From assembly GCF_010726085.1 (NCBI RefSeq), contig NZ_AP022560.1:248001-312000 (forward strand): DNA of 64,000 bases, in the 5' to 3' direction. The stretch comes from Mycolicibacterium moriokaense (lineage in GTDB: Bacteria > Actinomycetota > Actinomycetes > Mycobacteriales > Mycobacteriaceae). Shown here piece after piece: positions 1-7,663 of the stretch. Within the stretch, counting starts at the first letter, position 1. The number at the start of each line of letters is the position of its first letter. The notes beneath the pieces were generated by a model. That model saw only the letters and a program-made list of their open reading frames with translations. It was not told where the DNA came from and made no database searches. The position numbers and the translations under genes are program-made.

Positions 1-698
1 CGGACGACCTGTCGTCTCTCGGGCCGACCGGTTCGGAGCTGCGGACGGTCGTCAAGTCGGCGGCGAAGCTGAAAATCCTTGCGCCCCAGGCTGTTACCGT
101 TGCTGATCCGCTGGCGTTCAGCGGCTGTCAGCCGGCGACGCAGCTGCGCAGCGCCAACCGCATCAACGGCACGCACCGCCCCGGCCGCAACGGCGGAGCT
201 CTGCTGACCGAGGAGCTGCCGGTGCACCCGGTGACGATGTGGCGGGGCCGGCTGTCGGTGGCGCTGGAGGCTCTGCAGGCGGCGTCGGAACTCGAGCAGG
301 CGCCGATGGAACGCCGCAGCCCGGTCGAGACCACCAATGTGCAACTGCCGACCGGCGACCGCCTGCAGATCCCCACGGGTGCGGAGACGCTGCGACTGCA
401 GGGCTACCTCATTATGTGCCGGAACAGCACCAAGGACTACGCGGAGTTCGCCGAACTGGTCGAGGCCATGGAAACTCGGACGGCCGCGTCGGTGCTGACG
501 GGAATCGACCGGTACTACTCTGGACAGGATCCGAGGAAACAATGGGTGGCCACCCAGTTGGTGCGCCGGCTGGCCGACCCGCAACCGTCAGACGAGCACG
601 ACACCCGCATGTCGGGTCCACAAGCGGAGGCCGATTGGGCCAAGGTGAAGGAACGGTGTCTGGCCGTGGCGGTGGCGATGCTGGAGGAGGCGAGGTGA
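1..698 (+). CDS. Hypothetical protein, 5' end outside the window
   Basis: The reading frame is already open at base 3 and stays open to the TGA at 696-698, giving at least 231 residues; the true start lies upstream. I do not recognise the family. The visible part has no obvious signal peptide or membrane segment and ends in a helical, charged region. A GTG at 222 could serve as an internal start, but the frame upstream of it is equally gene-like, so a longer protein is more likely. Its stop overlaps the GTG start of the next gene (GTGA), which implies translational coupling and a joint role with that HTH protein. Confidence 0.6.
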   Translation, partial: DDLSSLGPTGSELRTVVKSAAKLKILAPQAVTVADPLAFSGCQPATQLRSANRINGTHRPGRNGGALLTEELPVHPVTMWRGRLSVALEALQAASELEQAPMERRSPVETTNVQLPTGDRLQIPTGAETLRLQGYLIMCRNSTKDYAEFAELVEAMETRTAASVLTGIDRYYSGQDPRKQWVATQLVRRLADPQPSDEHDTRMSGPQAEADWAKVKERCLAVAVAMLEEAR

Positions 699-1177
699 CG
701 GTGACTCCCGACGTTCGGGATACCCAGCGCCGTCCGGCCGACGACCGACCGGTCGAGTTCTGGCCCACCGCCGCTATCCGCGCCGCCCTGGAGACCGACG
801 ACCTCGCTGTCTGGCAGCGCATCGTGGCGGCGCTCAAACGCGACCCGTTCGGCCGCACCGCGCGCCAGGTCGAGGAGGTGCTGCGCACCGCCAAGCCGTA
901 CGGCGTTTCCAAAGCGCTCGCCGAGGTCCTCAATCGCACCCGCGAGCATCTGGAAGCCAACGAGCGCGCCGAGGTGGCACGGCAGATCCAGGCGCTGCTC
1001 GCGAAGTCCGGTCTGGGCCAGCAGGAGTTCGCGTCGCGGATCGGTGTGCCGAACGACGAATTCGCGACGTACCTCAGCGGTGAGACCAGTCCATCCGCGT
1101 CGTTGATGGTGCGCATGCGCAGGCTCGCGGACCGCTTCGCGAAGATGCGCTCGACGCGCCGCGACGACCGGGCCTGA
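695..1177 (+). CDS. Helix-turn-helix DNA-binding-like protein
   Basis: A 160-residue protein starting at a GTG that overlaps the previous stop, with a strong GGAGG-type ribosome site just upstream. The C-terminal 60 residues resemble an XRE/Cro-type HTH: a helix with LAKSGLGQQEFASRIGVP followed by a recognition-like helix and a leucine-rich closing helix. The N-terminal half contains a helical segment (FWPTAAIRAALETDD) that I cannot assign. Coupling to the upstream unknown gene suggests that the two proteins work together. A regulatory role is inferred from the fold only, and the target is unknown. Confidence 0.65.
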   Translation: MTVTPDVRDTQRRPADDRPVEFWPTAAIRAALETDDLAVWQRIVAALKRDPFGRTARQVEEVLRTAKPYGVSKALAEVLNRTREHLEANERAEVARQIQALLAKSGLGQQEFASRIGVPNDEFATYLSGETSPSASLMVRMRRLADRFAKMRSTRRDDRA

Positions 1178-1194
1178 GCCCCTAGGCTGGCGGC

Positions 1195-1563
1195 ATGAAC
1201 AGCAACAACAAAGCCGCGATCAGCCTCACCACCGGACTTGAAGACCCCGAGAAAGTCACCGTCGCGTTCCTGGTCGCCGTCGGTGCCGCCGAAAGCGGTC
1301 GTCCGACGCTGATGTTCTTGACCAAAGAGGCCGTCCGGCTGGCCGTGCCGGGAGTGGCCGTCGGCACCGCGTGCGACGGATGTCCGCCGCTGGAGGAGTT
1401 GTTGGAACGCTACGCGAAGGCGGGCGGGCGGTATCTGGTCTGCCCGATCTGCATCAAGTCCAAGCAACTCGACGCGGACAACTTCATCAGCGGTGCCGAG
1501 CCCGGCGGGACGGTCCAGCTCTGGGAGTGGATCGGCGACGGCGCGACGACGTTCAGTTACTAG
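1195..1563 (+). CDS. DsrE-family-like small protein with two CxxC pairs
   Basis: A 122-residue cytoplasmic protein with the alternating strand-helix pattern of the DsrE/DsrF-like fold, which is used in sulfur-relay and small thiol proteins. It carries two cysteine pairs, C60-x-x-C63 (CDGC) and C83-x-x-C86 (CPIC), which could bind a metal or do thiol chemistry. The start ATG is 17 bases after the previous stop. The gene runs into the CoA-binding gene with a 6-base gap, so the two are probably co-transcribed. The biochemical function is unproven; the family call rests on length, fold pattern and cysteine placement. Confidence 0.7.
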   Translation: MNSNNKAAISLTTGLEDPEKVTVAFLVAVGAAESGRPTLMFLTKEAVRLAVPGVAVGTACDGCPPLEELLERYAKAGGRYLVCPICIKSKQLDADNFISGAEPGGTVQLWEWIGDGATTFSY

Positions 1564-1569
1564 CCGCCG

Positions 1570-1968
1570 GTGGACCTCGAACGCATCCTTCGGGATACCA
1601 AAAGCGTGGCGATCGTGGGGGTTTCGAACGACCCCATGCGCCCGAGCCACGGCGTCTGGCAGTACCTGAGGGCGGCCAGCGACTACACGCTATATCTGGT
1701 GAACCCGACGGTCAGCGAGATCGACGGCACCCCGGTCTACCCGTCGCTAGCGGACCTGCCCGTCGTCCCCGACATGGTCGACGTCTTCCGCCGCCGCGAG
1801 CATCTGCGCTCCGTGCTGAACGACACGATCGCCATCGGCGCGAAAACGCTTTGGCTGCAACAGGGTCTGTGGGACGACGACATCGCGCGCGACGGTGCGG
1901 CGGCGGGACTGCAGGTCGTGATGGACCGCTGCCTGAAGGTCGACCACGCGAACCTGCTTTCCCGGTGA
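1570..1968 (+). CDS. CoA-binding (YccU-type) protein
   Basis: A 132-residue single-domain protein of the CoA-binding Rossmann family. The N-terminus carries the nucleotide loop (KSVAIVGVSNDPMRPSHGV, about residues 11-29), followed by a strand with LYLVNPT and a C-terminal segment with KTLWLQQG and MDRCLKVDH. These features are typical of stand-alone CoA-binding proteins of unknown cellular role. It starts with GTG 6 bases after the DsrE-like gene. Its TGA stop lies inside a large inverted repeat shared with the convergent gene on the other strand. Confidence 0.85.
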   Translation: MDLERILRDTKSVAIVGVSNDPMRPSHGVWQYLRAASDYTLYLVNPTVSEIDGTPVYPSLADLPVVPDMVDVFRRREHLRSVLNDTIAIGAKTLWLQQGLWDDDIARDGAAAGLQVVMDRCLKVDHANLLSR

Positions 1969-2031
1969 TTTGTGTGCGTTTAGGAGCGCTGAGCGCTCTC
2001 GAATGCACACAAATCGCAGGGAGTCACCGGG
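1961..2031. terminator. Nested inverted repeat at a convergent gene junction
   Basis: There are three concentric inverted arms. CCCGGTGA (1961-1968) pairs with TCACCGGG (2024-2031), and these contain the two opposing stop codons. GATTTGTGTGC (1967-1977) pairs with GCACACAAATC (2005-2015). GAGCGC (1984-1989) pairs with GCGCTC (1993-1998) around TGA. RNA from either strand would fold into a long interrupted hairpin, so a bidirectional terminator is likely. There is no U-run, as is usual in mycobacteria. Confidence 0.7.
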
Positions 2032-2713
2032 AATGGATGGGCGACACGTCGTCGACCAGCCAGCGGCCGTCCTGCTTGGACAGCTGAACCCGCAGCGCAA
2101 GCACCGCGGTGTCCGGCGGACGCCCCGGCGAATTCTGCGTCCCATGCATGATCACGGCCACGCTGGCGGCGGCCGGTCCGATCGCCTCGACACCCGCGGA
2201 CACGGTGCTGGCGTGAGCCGTGATGTTTCGACTCGCCAAATCCTTTGCGACGGAGTCGAATTCCTTCTTGAACGCCTCCGCGCTCTCCGGTGACATCTGC
2301 GCTGCGGCGCGATCGATCGACGCGGTCGGGTCCTGCGGGGTGAACGTCGCCGACGCCTCCGCCACACGGGTCGCGATGCCGACGACTTCGGCGGTGTCGT
2401 TGCGCAGGTTGCGGTCGGGCACCGACCAGTCCAGGTAGCCGACGATCACCGCGGCCGCCAGCGCCGCCGTCGCGACCCCGACCACCGCCAGCCGCAGCCG
2501 CGGCCCGTCGTCGTCGGTGCCGACGCTGACCCCGTCCCGGCGCGCCAGCACCGCGTTGACCACGACGGCTTCGACGATGAGCAGGCACAGCACCGAACAC
2601 ACCGACACCCACCACAACGGCCATTCGAGCGCGACGCCGATGTAGAGGAGCGCGGCGATCGCGGCCAGCGGCGGCAACACGTCGAACGCCAGAATGCGCC
2701 AGGCGTATCTCAT
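2024..2713 (-). CDS. Mce-associated-type membrane protein (Rv0200-like)
   Basis: A 229-residue protein with about three hydrophobic segments in the first 100 residues (near 8-28, 33-53 and 76-96), then an extracytoplasmic domain of the Mce-associated type that ends in GRWLVDDVSPIH. Its length and position next to an OmamA-like gene match H37Rv Rv0200 as I recall it. The start ATG overlaps the stop of the upstream gene (ATGA), so the pair form a translationally coupled operon. The family is thought to assemble with or stabilise Mce transporters; a direct role for this member is inferred. Confidence 0.75.
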   Translation of the reverse strand: MRYAWRILAFDVLPPLAAIAALLYIGVALEWPLWWVSVCSVLCLLIVEAVVVNAVLARRDGVSVGTDDDGPRLRLAVVGVATAALAAAVIVGYLDWSVPDRNLRNDTAEVVGIATRVAEASATFTPQDPTASIDRAAAQMSPESAEAFKKEFDSVAKDLASRNITAHASTVSAGVEAIGPAAASVAVIMHGTQNSPGRPPDTAVLALRVQLSKQDGRWLVDDVSPIHSR

Positions 2714-3303
2714 CGGATCGGCTCCAGCCGCGAGATCATCAGCCTGCCGTCGATGTCGGACACGTCGAGGCGCAGGGTCCAGCGCACCGTCTGGGGCTTG
2801 TCCCGGCCGGCGTTCTCGCTGATCGACGTCGCCACGACCATCACGGTGTCGGTGCGCGACGCGAACTCGGCCATTTCGGGCGCCGGTGGCGACGACGGTT
2901 CCTGCGAGTTCGGCGGTCGGTGGTGGACGTATTCGATGGCCACCGAATCGACCTGGCCGGTGGTGCGCGACTGCAACTTCTGGACCAACTCGCGGTACGG
3001 CTTGACCGCGGCGTCGAAGTCGGCGTTCAGCTGTCCGACCGTGCCCTCGTGGAGTCGGGCCAGGCTGGCGTCGACGGTGTCCTTGTTCATGTTGATGAGC
3101 ACGCTGGTCCAGTCGGCGGCGGCCTGCATCGCGCGGGTGCGGTAGCGCAGCTCCTCGGCGTCGTCGCGGTGTTGCGTCCAGATCAGGGCGGCGAGCACGA
3201 TCGCTGCGACGGCGATCACACCGAGCACCGCAGAGCCGATGCCGTAGCCGGAAATCGCGGGACCAGCGTCGTCAGGCGCGTCGTCCTGCACGTCGTCGGG
3301 CAT
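2710..3303 (-). CDS. omamA: Orphaned Mce-associated membrane protein OmamA (Rv0199-like)
   Basis: A 197-residue protein with a short acidic cytoplasmic N-terminus (MPDDVQDDAPDD), one transmembrane helix (about residues 20-41) and an extracytoplasmic NTF2-like domain ending in DGRLMISRLEPI. This is the architecture of Mam/Omam proteins. Position beside zmp1 matches Rv0199, whose product is known to stabilise Mce1 and Mce4 transporters. The ATG chosen begins the acidic tail; an in-frame start 14 codons upstream would add a sequence without family character. The intergenic space to divergent zmp1 is only about 65 bases and should hold both promoters. Confidence 0.8.
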   Translation of the reverse strand: MPDDVQDDAPDDAGPAISGYGIGSAVLGVIAVAAIVLAALIWTQHRDDAEELRYRTRAMQAAADWTSVLINMNKDTVDASLARLHEGTVGQLNADFDAAVKPYRELVQKLQSRTTGQVDSVAIEYVHHRPPNSQEPSSPPAPEMAEFASRTDTVMVVATSISENAGRDKPQTVRWTLRLDVSDIDGRLMISRLEPIR

Positions 3304-3368
3304 GCGCGTGAGGGTACCTGGCGCGCTGTGCCGCGCGGCTCCCACAACCTGTCTGGCACCCTGGTGGG

Positions 3369-5384
3369 GTGACGGTAGAAACGACGCACGACGCAGCCGC
3401 AGCGACCATCAGATCCGGTATCGACCTCAGCTACGTCGACTCTGACGCCCGCCCACAAGACGACCTCTTCGGCCATGTGAACGGCCGCTGGCTGGCCGAA
3501 TACGAGATGCCCGGCGACCGGGCCACCGACGGCGCCTTCCGCGCGCTGTACGACCGCGCCGAGGAGCAGGTCCGCGATCTGATCATCGAGGCCGCGTCGT
3601 CCGGCGCGGCGAAAGGCACCGATGAGCAGCGCATCGGCGATCTGTACGCCAGCTTCATGGACGAGCAGGCGGTGGCCGCGCGGGGCGTGCAGCCGCTGCT
3701 GGACGAGCTGGCCGCCATCGACGCCGCCGCCACGCCCGAGGCGCTGGCCGCTGTGCTCGGCGCGTTGCAGCGCACCGACGTCGGCGGCGCGACGGGAATC
3801 TATGTCGACACCGACTCCAAGAACTCGACGCGCTATCTGGTGCACCTGACCCAATCCGGTCTCGGCCTGCCCGATGAGTCGTACTACCGCGACGAGCAGC
3901 ACGCCGAGATCCTCGCCGCCTATCCGCGGCACATCGCGGCGATGTTCGGCCTCGTCTACGGCGAGGAGAGCCAACCGAACGAATGGCAGGCGACGGCGGA
4001 GTGCATCGTCGCGCTGGAGACCAAGCTGGCCGCAGCGCACTGGGACGTGGTCAAGCGCCGCGACGCCGACCTGACCTACAACCTGAGGACCTTCGCCGAG
4101 CTGCCCGAGGAGGCGCCCGGCTTCGACTGGACCGCGTGGGTGACGGCGCTGGGACTCACACCGGAGAAAGTGGCCGAAGTCGTTGTCCGCCAGCCCGATT
4201 ATCTGACGGCGTTCGCGGCCGCGTGGGCCGCCGAGGACATCGAGGACTGGAAGTCGTGGCTGCGGTGGCGCGTTATCAAGGCGCGCGCGTTCCTGCTGAC
4301 CGACGACCTGGTGGCCGAGAACTTCGAGTTCTACGGTCGCAGGCTCTCGGGCACCGAGGAGATCCGCGAGCGGTGGAAGCGCGCCGTGTCACTGGTCGAG
4401 GGGCTGATGGGCGACGCCGTCGGACGGCTCTACGTCGAGCGGCATTTCCCGCCGCAGGCCAAGGCCCGGATGGACGAACTCGTGGCCAACCTGCGCGAGG
4501 CCTACCGCGTCAGCATCAACTCGCTGGAATGGATGACCCCCCAGACGCGTGAACGCGCGCTGGCCAAGCTCGACAAGTTCACGCCCAAGATCGGGTATCC
4601 CGCGAAGTGGCGCGACTACTCGGCGCTGGTGATCGAGCGTGACGATCTCTACGGCAACTATCTGCGTGGCTGCGCGGTGGAGTACGACCGCGAGGTGGCC
4701 AAGCTCGGCGGTCCCGTCGACCGCGACGAGTGGTTCATGACCCCGCAGACGGTCAACGCCTACTACAACCCGGGGATGAACGAGATCGTCTTCCCCGCTG
4801 CGATTCTGCAGCCGCCGTTCTTCGACGCCGACGCCGACGACGCCGCCAACTACGGCGGAATCGGAGCGGTGATCGGCCACGAGATCGGGCACGGATTCGA
4901 CGACCAGGGCGCGAAGTACGACGGCGACGGCAATCTGGTGGACTGGTGGACCGACGAGGACCGCGCCGAGTTCGGTAAGCGGACAAAGGCTTTGATCGAG
5001 CAGTACGACTCATACGTGCCGCGCGCGCTGAGCAACGGCCACCACGTGAACGGTGCGTTCACCGTCGGCGAGAACATCGGCGACCTGGGTGGCCTCTCGA
5101 TCGCGCTGCTGGCCTACCGGCTGTCGCTCAAGGGTGAGCCCGCACCGGTGATCGACGGCCTGACCGGTGAGCAGCGGGTCTTTTTCGGCTGGGCGCAGGT
5201 GTGGCGCACGAAATCCCGTGACGCCGAGGCCATTCGCCGGCTCGCGACGGACCCGCACTCGCCGCCGGAGTTCCGGTGCAACGGCGTCGTCCGCAATATG
5301 GACGCGTTCTACGAGGCCTTCGGGGTCGACGAGTCGGACGCGCTGTACCTCGACCCGCAACAACGGGTCCGCATCTGGAACTGA
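3369..5384 (+). CDS. zmp1: M13-family zinc metalloprotease Zmp1
   Basis: A 671-residue neprilysin/PgPepO-type (M13) endopeptidase, close to the usual length of about 660. The zinc site is complete: HEIGH with H504, E505 and H508, and the third ligand E568 in GENIGDLGG. The NAYYN substrate-binding motif is present upstream and a C-terminal tryptophan closes the chain (RVRIWN), both M13 hallmarks. There is no signal peptide, as for M. tuberculosis Zmp1, which is found outside the cell and is linked to inflammasome suppression. The start is GTG. A perfect hairpin follows the stop. Confidence 0.95.
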   Translation: MTVETTHDAAAATIRSGIDLSYVDSDARPQDDLFGHVNGRWLAEYEMPGDRATDGAFRALYDRAEEQVRDLIIEAASSGAAKGTDEQRIGDLYASFMDEQAVAARGVQPLLDELAAIDAAATPEALAAVLGALQRTDVGGATGIYVDTDSKNSTRYLVHLTQSGLGLPDESYYRDEQHAEILAAYPRHIAAMFGLVYGEESQPNEWQATAECIVALETKLAAAHWDVVKRRDADLTYNLRTFAELPEEAPGFDWTAWVTALGLTPEKVAEVVVRQPDYLTAFAAAWAAEDIEDWKSWLRWRVIKARAFLLTDDLVAENFEFYGRRLSGTEEIRERWKRAVSLVEGLMGDAVGRLYVERHFPPQAKARMDELVANLREAYRVSINSLEWMTPQTRERALAKLDKFTPKIGYPAKWRDYSALVIERDDLYGNYLRGCAVEYDREVAKLGGPVDRDEWFMTPQTVNAYYNPGMNEIVFPAAILQPPFFDADADDAANYGGIGAVIGHEIGHGFDDQGAKYDGDGNLVDWWTDEDRAEFGKRTKALIEQYDSYVPRALSNGHHVNGAFTVGENIGDLGGLSIALLAYRLSLKGEPAPVIDGLTGEQRVFFGWAQVWRTKSRDAEAIRRLATDPHSPPEFRCNGVVRNMDAFYEAFGVDESDALYLDPQQRVRIWN

Positions 5385-5390
5385 CGAACA

Positions 5391-5436
5391 GACGCGAAAT
5401 CCCCCAATTTCAGAGGAAATTGGGGGATTTCGCGTC
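5391..5436. terminator. Perfect 21-bp hairpin between convergent genes
   Basis: Two exactly complementary 21-base arms (5391-5411 and 5416-5436) flank an AGAG loop, 6 bases after the zmp1 stop and 9 bases before the end of the L,D-transpeptidase gene. The arms include GACGCGAAATCCCCCA, which resembles the hairpin at 60871-60930. It most likely ends transcription in both directions and belongs to a dispersed mycobacterial intergenic repeat family. Confidence 0.85.
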
Positions 5437-5445
5437 TTCTCGCGG

Positions 5446-6480
5446 TTAGAACATCTGCCAGTCTGAGGCGCCGTCGGGTTGGTTGTACCAGCCCTTCGAG
5501 TTCTTGATGACGATCGGGTCGCCGCTGCCGAAGTTGTCGTAGAACCACTTCGCGTTCGCAGGGCTGATGTTGATACAGCCGTGGCTGACGTTCCGTACGC
5601 CCTGATCGGCCACCGACCATGGCGCGCTGTGCACGAAGTTGCCGCTGTTATCGATCCGGACTGCGAGGTCCACATCGGTCTTGTAGCCGTACTCCGAATT
5701 CACCGGAACGCCGTACGTCGACGAGTCCATGACGATGTGGGGGAACTTCTCGAGCACGTAGTAGGTGCCGTTGGGCGTGGTATGCCCGCCCGCCGACATC
5801 CCCATCGACACCGGGATGGTCTTCACCAACTCGCCGTTACGCACGACTTCCATCTGATGCGTCGAATCGTCGATCGTAGCGACCAGCTGCTCGGGGACGG
5901 TGAAACTCGACTTGGTCCCCGCGGCGTCGATGTAGACGGTGGTGCCTGCCGGCCAGAAGTCCTGCGGACGCCACCGTAGCTGAGTGTCGCTCGTCCAGTA
6001 GAACCTGCCGGGAACAGGCGGCACGGACGTGATGTGCACGGCGTCCTGGGCCATCTGCCGGTTGGCGATGGGCCGCTGGAAATTGATGTAGATCGGCTTG
6101 GCCGCGCCGACCTTGGCGCCGTTGGTCGGATTGAACGACGGCGGCAGGAACGGCGGCTCCCCGATGAACGGCGTCGGGTTCTGCCCGGCGGGCGTTCCCT
6201 CCGGGATGGCCATCGGCTGGGGCTCCCCGAACAGCGGTGGCGGCGGGGGTGGCAGAGGCGCACCGAGCGGGGGTGGCGCGGGCGGCCCAGGCGGAGCGGG
6301 CGGCGGAAAGGCCGCCGGGACCGCGGGCGGAGCCACCGCAGCGGCCGGGTCGACCGGAGCGGGTGGCGGTGGTGGAACATCCGGCTGAGCCAGCGCTGAC
6401 GGGGTGCTCAGCACCATCCCGCCGACCAGCCCGGCCGCCATCACAGCGGTGATAAGGCGCCTTGTCATCGGCTGCCGCAT
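5446..6480 (-). CDS. ldtE: L,D-transpeptidase (LdtE / LdtMt4-like)
   Basis: A 344-residue secreted cell-wall enzyme that makes 3-3 peptidoglycan cross-links. After a signal peptide ending near ALAQP comes an about 70-residue Pro/Ala-rich stretch, an Ig-like domain (about 110-200) and the YkuD catalytic domain. The catalytic motif is HSAPW followed by SHGCINIS, with nucleophile C302. The tail has the WYNQPDG segment of class LdtE. The ATG chosen (MRQPMTRR) has GGGAGG 8 bases upstream; a longer frame would add a non-signal leader. Its place between zmp1 and ricR matches Rv0192 / M. smegmatis LdtE as I recall it. Confidence 0.9.
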   Translation of the reverse strand: MRQPMTRRLITAVMAAGLVGGMVLSTPSALAQPDVPPPPPAPVDPAAAVAPPAVPAAFPPPAPPGPPAPPPLGAPLPPPPPPLFGEPQPMAIPEGTPAGQNPTPFIGEPPFLPPSFNPTNGAKVGAAKPIYINFQRPIANRQMAQDAVHITSVPPVPGRFYWTSDTQLRWRPQDFWPAGTTVYIDAAGTKSSFTVPEQLVATIDDSTHQMEVVRNGELVKTIPVSMGMSAGGHTTPNGTYYVLEKFPHIVMDSSTYGVPVNSEYGYKTDVDLAVRIDNSGNFVHSAPWSVADQGVRNVSHGCINISPANAKWFYDNFGSGDPIVIKNSKGWYNQPDGASDWQMF

Positions 6481-6630
6481 ACATGACCTCCCAGTCGCAC
6501 AACTTCGTCCAGTGTGGCACAGCGCTCGGTGTGAATTTTGCGATCGGAATGCCGCGAAACCCCTGACCACAGCGCCGCACAGGCTGCTGACCTGCTGTGT
6601 TAATCGCGCCGTGGGATCCGAGCGTTACGG

Positions 6631-6930
6631 CTAGGAACGCACCAGCCGGGCAATCGCGGCCGATGCCTCGGCGAGCTTGGCCTCCGCCTCCGTGCCGCCC
6701 TCGGCGACGGCCTGGCTGACGCAGTGCCCGAGGTGCTCGTCGAGCAGGCCCAGCGCGACGGACTGCAGTGCGCTGTTGACAGCGCTGATCTGGGTCAGCA
6801 CGTCGATGCAGTACTTGTCCTCGTCGATCATCTTCGCGATGCCGCGAACCTGACCTTCGATCCTGCGTAGCCGCTTCGCGTAGTTGTCCTTCTGCGGCGA
6901 GTAACCAGGCTCGGCCTTCTCATCAGCCAT
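6631..6930 (-). CDS. ricR: Copper-sensing repressor RicR (CsoR family)
   Basis: A 99-residue all-helical CsoR-family repressor. The Cu(I) ligand set is intact: C41, H66 and C70, with the CsoR spacing (C-x24-H-x3-C). The helix DNYAKRLRRIEGQVRGIAKM is the family signature. Copper binding releases it from DNA. It starts ATG overlapping the stop of the DUF305 lipoprotein gene, so both are made from one mRNA. The RicR-type palindrome upstream of that operon suggests autoregulation. The locus equals Rv0190 / MSMEG_0230 by neighbours. Confidence 0.93.
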   Translation of the reverse strand: MADEKAEPGYSPQKDNYAKRLRRIEGQVRGIAKMIDEDKYCIDVLTQISAVNSALQSVALGLLDEHLGHCVSQAVAEGGTEAEAKLAEASAAIARLVRS

Positions 6931-7583
6931 CACTGCCCGCCTTTCAGCATCTGGTTCATCTGGGTGATCTCCGCCTGCTGCGAATCGATGATGGACTGCG
7001 CCATGCGCTTGACGTCCACGTTCAGGCCGTTGGCCACCTCGGCCTTGGCCATCTCGATGGCCCCCTGGTGGTGGCTGATCATCGACTGCAACCACAGCTC
7101 GTCGAACTCCGGGCCGGACAGCGACTGGAGTTTGGCCATCGTGGCGTCGTCGACCATGCCCTGCATCTGGCCGTGGTGACCGCCGGCGCCGTGCGAGGCG
7201 GAACCGTCGGCACCATCGGAACCGTCGGCATTGTCTTCGGGATTTTCGTCCCACTGCACGAGGAACACCCGCAAGGCGTTGATCTCGGGCTGCTGTGCGG
7301 CGGTGATCTGGTTGGCCAGGGCGATGAGTTCGGGGTTGGTGGAACGCTCGGGCACCAGGGCCGACAACTCGATCGCCTGTTCGTGGTGCGGAATCATGTC
7401 GGTCGCGAACGCACGGTCGTCGGTGTTGAAGCCGGCAGGCTCCATGCTGACGGTGGACTCGTGAGTCGTGCCCGCATCGGTCTTCTCCTCGGAGCTCGAG
7501 CACGCGGCGAGGAACAGCGCGGCGCAGAGGGCTAGCACGATTGCCGGGACGAGGGCGGCGGTACGAGTGGCGCGATACGGCAT
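6930..7583 (-). CDS. DUF305 lipoprotein, probable copper-handling protein
   Basis: A 217-residue lipoprotein: the signal peptide ends in the lipobox LAAC (FLAACSSS), followed by a DUF305 four-helix domain duplicated around the motifs MIPHHEQAI and MISHHQGAI. A His-rich linker (SHGAGGHHGQMQGM) lies between them. Paired histidines and methionines on the cell surface suit metal binding. It is the first gene of an operon with ricR and its promoter carries a RicR box, so expression should rise with copper. Function as a copper chaperone or sink is inference. The ATG chosen begins a proper signal peptide. Confidence 0.85.
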   Translation of the reverse strand: MPYRATRTAALVPAIVLALCAALFLAACSSSEEKTDAGTTHESTVSMEPAGFNTDDRAFATDMIPHHEQAIELSALVPERSTNPELIALANQITAAQQPEINALRVFLVQWDENPEDNADGSDGADGSASHGAGGHHGQMQGMVDDATMAKLQSLSGPEFDELWLQSMISHHQGAIEMAKAEVANGLNVDVKRMAQSIIDSQQAEITQMNQMLKGGQ

Positions 7584-7600
7584 GACGCCACCATACCGGA

Positions 7601-7615
7601 TACCCCAGAGGGGTA
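7601..7615. promoter_or_regulatory. RicR operator
   Basis: TACCC-CAGAG-GGGTA is a perfect palindrome fitting the published RicR/CsoR-type consensus TACCC-N5-GGGTA. It lies 18 bases upstream of the DUF305-ricR operon start and within the 80-base gap to divergent ilvD, so it could also affect ilvD. Confidence 0.85.
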
Positions 7616-7663
7616 TAAATATCGGTTTGGCCGGGTGAAACACCCGGGGGCATACTGGCAGCC

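Noticed and set aside
412..1650. A 412-codon reverse frame across the first genes
   Set aside because: It is antisense to three consistent forward genes with good ribosome sites, and its product has no recognisable domain.
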